A stretch of 64,000 nucleotides of DNA from Candidatus Enterovibrio escicola (GTDB lineage: Bacteria; Pseudomonadota; Gammaproteobacteria; Enterobacterales; Vibrionaceae): the NCBI RefSeq assembly GCF_002464935.1, contig NZ_NBYY01000028.1:81161-145160 (forward strand), read 5' to 3'. Every line of letters begins with the position of its first letter. Position 1 is the first letter of the stretch. Of the stretch, positions 60,448 to 64,000 are shown piece after piece. Position numbers and translations under genes: made by a program. Below the pieces are notes generated by a model that saw only the letters and a program-made list of their open reading frames with translations, had not been told where the DNA came from and ran no database searches.

Positions 60448-61301
60448 ATTCAACGTTGGCTCTATCCATGACAACTTCGATAAAAATCGTTCACTGGGTA
60501 TCTACACCAAGCTTGCAACGGTTGGTGCTACCTTTATTGATTGGTGTTATGATTTCACTCTCTTTACCATACTTCATAGGAGATTCGCCTACAGTGGCGG
60601 AATTTGATGCCGTTCCTGCCACATTATGTCTTTGTTTAAGTTTTCTTTTACTCATCAATAGCCCACTAATAGAACCACGCTGTACAGACAATGTATTTGC
60701 AATCACACTAGCAATCTTATTGGCCTTTCCTAGTTTTCAAGGCACACTGGCAGTCTTGTTGTTCCTAGCTATTTGGATCGGTAATCATAACCTTCGCAGC
60801 AATACACGTTTACGTACATGTGCAGTAATTATTGCAGTTTGTGCCCTTCAAACACTACTAGTGTTTTATGCTCTCAAATGGTTCACAGAACCCGTATTGG
60901 CGATTGATGCAAAGTTAGTAGCATCAATTTTATCGTTGGTTACTGGAAGTGGTTATGCTACTAGCAATGTTTATGCAGGTCCTTCAGAATACCAAGTGTT
61001 AATGCTAAGAAACTGCTCATCACTCCCTACACTTATCAGTGCTTTTACTTGTTGGTTTGCAATTGCTCGTTGGCACGGAATTGCCTTTACTCTGCGTGAA
61101 TGTACAGTCGTACTGACGTTAATGTTGTTTACTTTAAGCCTAAATATTATGCGCCTATTCAGCATGGGAATCAGCATGCAATGGCATGCGTGGTGGCATT
61201 CTGCTCTCGGTAAAGACACCTACTTGTTTATCTCCGTTGTTTTAACTTTATCCATCATTTTTTGGGGGATCCGTTATGCAAAAACAGAACACAATCATTG
61301 A
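60444..61301 (+). CDS. exosortase (archaeosortase/exosortase family)
   Basis: 285 residues from the ATG at 60444, which overlaps the flippase stop (ATGA); an in-frame ATG at 60279 lies inside the flippase. About eight transmembrane helices. The family's catalytic residues are in order: Cys191 in LRNCSSLPTLISAF (usual form CSGLxS), Arg237 in LNIMRL, and His252 in WHSALG. Known role: a membrane transpeptidase-like enzyme that cleaves the C-terminal sorting tails of secreted proteins beside EPS genes. The single target candidate is at 61811. Confidence 0.82.
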   Translation: MNSTLALSMTTSIKIVHWVSTPSLQRLVLPLLIGVMISLSLPYFIGDSPTVAEFDAVPATLCLCLSFLLLINSPLIEPRCTDNVFAITLAILLAFPSFQGTLAVLLFLAIWIGNHNLRSNTRLRTCAVIIAVCALQTLLVFYALKWFTEPVLAIDAKLVASILSLVTGSGYATSNVYAGPSEYQVLMLRNCSSLPTLISAFTCWFAIARWHGIAFTLRECTVVLTLMLFTLSLNIMRLFSMGISMQWHAWWHSALGKDTYLFISVVLTLSIIFWGIRYAKTEHNH

Positions 61302-61797
61302 TTGTTTAACTTTATCATTTGTGTTGGCCATGGTTGCGGGCGGCATTTCCATTCGCAGTAAAAGTCCATCACCAACACAGGGTTTTTACGAAAAAGGCTT
61401 AGCTGAGAAGTTGCTGATAAACCTTATGCGTACACAAGGATTAAACGAGGTGACAACAGTTCATTTTACCGCAGATACCGGTATAAAAGGACTCCAAGTT
61501 TCTATGCATCAGTGCAACGGATACCTTGCCATTTTAGTAATGCCTGATGGCGATGAATTATCAGGTCTCTGGCAAAAACTTGCTAACCAAGTTGGCTATA
61601 CCACAAAGTACTTGTTCGATGGAGTTATATACAATTCATTTCCTAGAACAGTCTTTTGGATGAAAACAACACTATATTCGCTAGCACGGAAAATTACCAC
61701 ACAGGCCGTGTTGTACCCTGGTCCTGCCCTCGCTATTGCTCACCCAAAGCACTGTGAGAAAGCAGAGAACATTCCTTTTAATCATATTGTTTTCTAA
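61276..61797 (+). CDS. exosortase-linked membrane-anchored protein of unknown function
   Basis: 173 residues. One N-terminal hydrophobic anchor (about 9-25), then a probably periplasmic domain with SPSPTQGFYEKGLAEKLLIN and VTTVHFTADTGIKGLQVSMH. I do not recognise the family. It overlaps the exosortase by 26 bases and stands 13 bases before the sorted protein, so a partner role in sorting is inferred. Confidence 0.6.
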   Translation: MQKQNTIIDCLTLSFVLAMVAGGISIRSKSPSPTQGFYEKGLAEKLLINLMRTQGLNEVTTVHFTADTGIKGLQVSMHQCNGYLAILVMPDGDELSGLWQKLANQVGYTTKYLFDGVIYNSFPRTVFWMKTTLYSLARKITTQAVLYPGPALAIAHPKHCEKAENIPFNHIVF

Positions 61798-61810
61798 ACG
61801 GAGATAACCG

Positions 61811-62749
61811 ATGATAGTTCTAATAAACGCACTCCGCGTGATAATACTCATGTTAGTGACGTCTAGTGCCAACGCACTAAACGCAAATTCACCAACTATA
61901 ATCAACACAACCATTGAGCCAGCGTTTATAACCTTAGCTAAGGATTCTTTACCAGAGTCCACAGCAGTTGATCCTGCATTTCTCAATACAGATTTTAATC
62001 CTTATTTAACTTTAAATCAGGATGCTAACGTTTATATGAGTTTCATAGATGAAGGTGCAGGATACAAAAATAGCCTTGGTTACTTCACCTTTGAAAACAA
62101 TAGTTTTACAGACTTGACGAAAGGGGACATTGATACAGATAGTTCCGGTATTATCTCGTTGTCCGAACTGGATGCTGTAAACGGTGTTGATTACGGATTC
62201 TTGTATTCTAATCTATCGAAATCTGGCAGCGGTGGCAGTCTCTTAACTGGTGATACAGTTCAAGTAACAGATGCAACAATTTCCGCTGGGAAGAGCGTCA
62301 GTTTTTTCCTATCACAAAACGCTTATACTGGTGGAGATACCGTTTCTGATGCTGTACTTACTGGGAATGACCAAACATTTTACGGTCTAGATTTCCTTAA
62401 TCCAGAAGCAGATTTTACGTATGAATTTGGCAGTTCTAGCTCCAATTCGCGTCATACAGCAATGCTGTTTTCCGATGAGACCGAACAAAATGTCATTATG
62501 GGTTTTGAAGATCTGAACCGAGTAGATCCTAATTCTAATGATTGGAATATTGCTTCAGACGAGGACTTCAATGATGCCATTTTTATGGTTTACAGCGACC
62601 CTGTAGATGCATTCGGAGGTTCAAATATTGCTACTGCACCATTACCTCTGATGACACAAAGTATCGTTGGAATAATCATGTTGTCTGGTCTCATCGTAAT
62701 TACGTGTAAAAAAGAAAAACCGTCTAATAGACGACTATTAACTACATGA
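61811..62749 (+). CDS. secreted APLP-CTERM protein with EF-hand and DUF4114-like region
   Basis: 312 residues. Signal peptide 1-22 ending SANA. A canonical EF-hand calcium loop at 108-119 (DTDSSGIISLSE). A DUF4114-like segment near 250-262 (DEDFNDAIFMVYS). The C terminus is a tripartite sorting tail: APLP at 276-279, a hydrophobic helix at about 284-300, then a basic end with KKEK and RR. This is the layout of PEP-CTERM/VPLPA-CTERM proteins that exosortases process. Likely a calcium-binding surface or matrix protein; the adhesion role is inferred. Confidence 0.75.
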   Translation: MIVLINALRVIILMLVTSSANALNANSPTIINTTIEPAFITLAKDSLPESTAVDPAFLNTDFNPYLTLNQDANVYMSFIDEGAGYKNSLGYFTFENNSFTDLTKGDIDTDSSGIISLSELDAVNGVDYGFLYSNLSKSGSGGSLLTGDTVQVTDATISAGKSVSFFLSQNAYTGGDTVSDAVLTGNDQTFYGLDFLNPEADFTYEFGSSSSNSRHTAMLFSDETEQNVIMGFEDLNRVDPNSNDWNIASDEDFNDAIFMVYSDPVDAFGGSNIATAPLPLMTQSIVGIIMLSGLIVITCKKEKPSNRRLLTT

Positions 62750-62907
62750 GTAGGTTGACAGTGTAATCCCTCTGGCTGTTTAAGCAATTTCAATGAAATG
62801 AATATTTACCACGATACCAATAGATTTATGTAAAATATCTGTCTTGTCGGAAATGTGTCCCTGCTTTTTCTACCAACCTACAGTTTTTTATCATGTATTC
62901 AATAAGT

Positions 62908-63685
62908 TAACCTCATGTCTGCATAAGAGATTGCTTATTAAGCTGAGTCATCTTGATGTTCGGTTGCTTTGGTTAAAATGAATCCGCGATGAGCCTCGCC
63001 AGCAAGTTGACCATAAAGCTGATACAACGACGGTGTCGAGAATGCTCTATTTTTGAGATGTTTTTTGGTTGGTCAAAAACGGTTTTGATAATCAATCGTT
63101 TCCGGAGTATTAGGCGATCCCAAAGTTTCATTACTTTGGGTTTCATATACTTATTCACACCCGTTATCAGTGTCACCCCCTTGTTTGCAAGTTCCCTCTC
63201 CAATGGATCAGAGATATAAGCTTTGTCTCCATATAAACACCCCCAAGCTCGTCAGCTATCTCCGACACAGGCTTTCTATCATTCACGTTACCCGTCGTCA
63301 CTTTGACTAAAACAATGCCACCTTGGTCATTGATAATAAGGTGAAATTTGAAGCCGTAGAACCACCCCATAGTTCATTTTCCTCGCTTCGCGGTACCTTT
63401 AAAAACCTTATTCTGAGAATGCGTAGGTTGTGACAAATCTGTAGCTTGGATGAATCAACGAAGGCAATCCCTGTAGACCTTGCATGAGCTTGAACATCCT
63501 CGTGTAGGTAACTAATTCAGAAAATTCGTTGGTGAGGTAGTGATAAACAAAGTGGATGTAATAAGTTTTGAAGTCTCGATACCCCGATTGATGGAAAGCG
63601 ATCACTATCTTAATCACTTCGCTAACTGATAGGCGAAAAGGCTTGTTTCTTTATTTAATACCAGAATAAATTTGGTGTTTTTCTC
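62908..63685 (-). mobile_element. IS982-family element, truncated and inactive
   Basis: Left end TAACCTCATGTCTGCATAAG. The minus-strand transposase is readable in pieces (GWFYGFKFHLIINDQGGIVL, VKVTTGNVNDRKPVSEIADE, ERELANKGVTLITGV). It has a deletion of about 50 bases near 63475, and its right end is replaced at 63686 by an IS903-like end. Confidence 0.75.
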
Positions 63686-64000
63686 GGTGTTATTGATTAA
63701 ATCAGGCCTATAACGCACTAAGCCCAATATTATTTACAGTTTTAATTTATCTGTTGGCGAACAGGCATACTGAGTCTTATAACTTTGTTCATAGCTTTCA
63801 TATTTGCCAGCGATTCACTAACTTGTGCATTATAATTATGAAGAGTAAGTTTAGGGCTGAGCAATTATTTATAGCGAAACATTGCTGTCTCTGCTAATGA
63901 GAGTTTGTGATAACCCCTGTCCTTTTTTACTCCGCCAGTTTGTCCTATTTTAAAGCCTTTACAGCTTCATTTCTAGGATACTCTTCCTCCCAGTACCCCG
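63686..64000 (-). mobile_element. IS5-family, IS903-like element, cut by the window end
   Basis: Begins with GGTGTTATTGATTAAATC, a close match to IS903-type ends, and continues with the reverse strand of the transposase C-terminal part, as in the copies at 31698 and 48747. The rest lies outside the window. Confidence 0.7.

Noticed and set aside
1..64000. CRISPR arrays, rRNA genes, riboswitches
   Set aside because: No regularly spaced repeats, rRNA sequence or riboswitch core was recognised on reading both strands.

Overview
The window looks like chromosome from a Vibrionaceae bacterium whose genome is decaying. Three things support this: the gene order of the polar-flagellum/chemotaxis block, the block that follows it (ccm, mlaA, sixA), and the dense accumulation of dead insertion sequences. 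The combination of intact motility genes with massive IS decay resembles the luminous anglerfish symbionts (Candidatus Enterovibrio). That species assignment is inference from memory and was not tested.

Region 1 (1-30256) is an almost unbroken polar flagellum and chemotaxis island: flrA (partial), flrBC, fliEFGHIJ, fliKLMN, fliOPQR-flhB, flhA-flhF-flhG-fliA, cheY-cheZ-cheA-cheB, parC-parP, cheW and a DUF2802 gene. Five sites with exact sigma-54 (-24/-12) spacing stand before flrB, fliE, fliK, fliO and flhA. The only foreign-looking piece is a MITE-like element of about 286 bp between fliG and fliH.

Region 2 (30257-40683) starts with 2.5 kb of transposon debris (IS982, IS5/IS427-like, IS5/IS903-like). 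It continues with the cytochrome c maturation operon ccmABCDEFGH, a broken ccmI and the lipid-transport lipoprotein gene mlaA.

Region 3 (40684-49440) is a graveyard: nested IS982/IS256 elements, a sixA gene with a nonsense codon, remnants of P2-like prophages (Ogr-like zinc finger, portal, two different terminase pieces), and IS91-like and IS903-like fragments.

Region 4 (49468-62749) is the most interesting part. A hybrid sensor kinase of SypF type has lost its sensor and kinase part but keeps an open REC-Hpt module. Next comes an intact LuxO/SypG-type sigma-54 activator. Then follows a polysaccharide locus: a sugar epimerase, three glycosyltransferases, a Wzx-like flippase, a membrane exosortase with Cys/Arg/His residues, a small partner protein, and one secreted protein with an EF-hand, a DUF4114-like part and an APLP-CTERM sorting tail. 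Sigma-54 promoters precede the epimerase and the first two glycosyltransferases, and a site resembling the SypG/LuxO enhancer lies upstream of one of them. I infer a phosphorelay-controlled exopolysaccharide plus anchored surface protein system, which could matter for host colonisation.

Region 5 (62750-64000) returns to IS debris. I could not find an intact transposase reading frame anywhere in the window.
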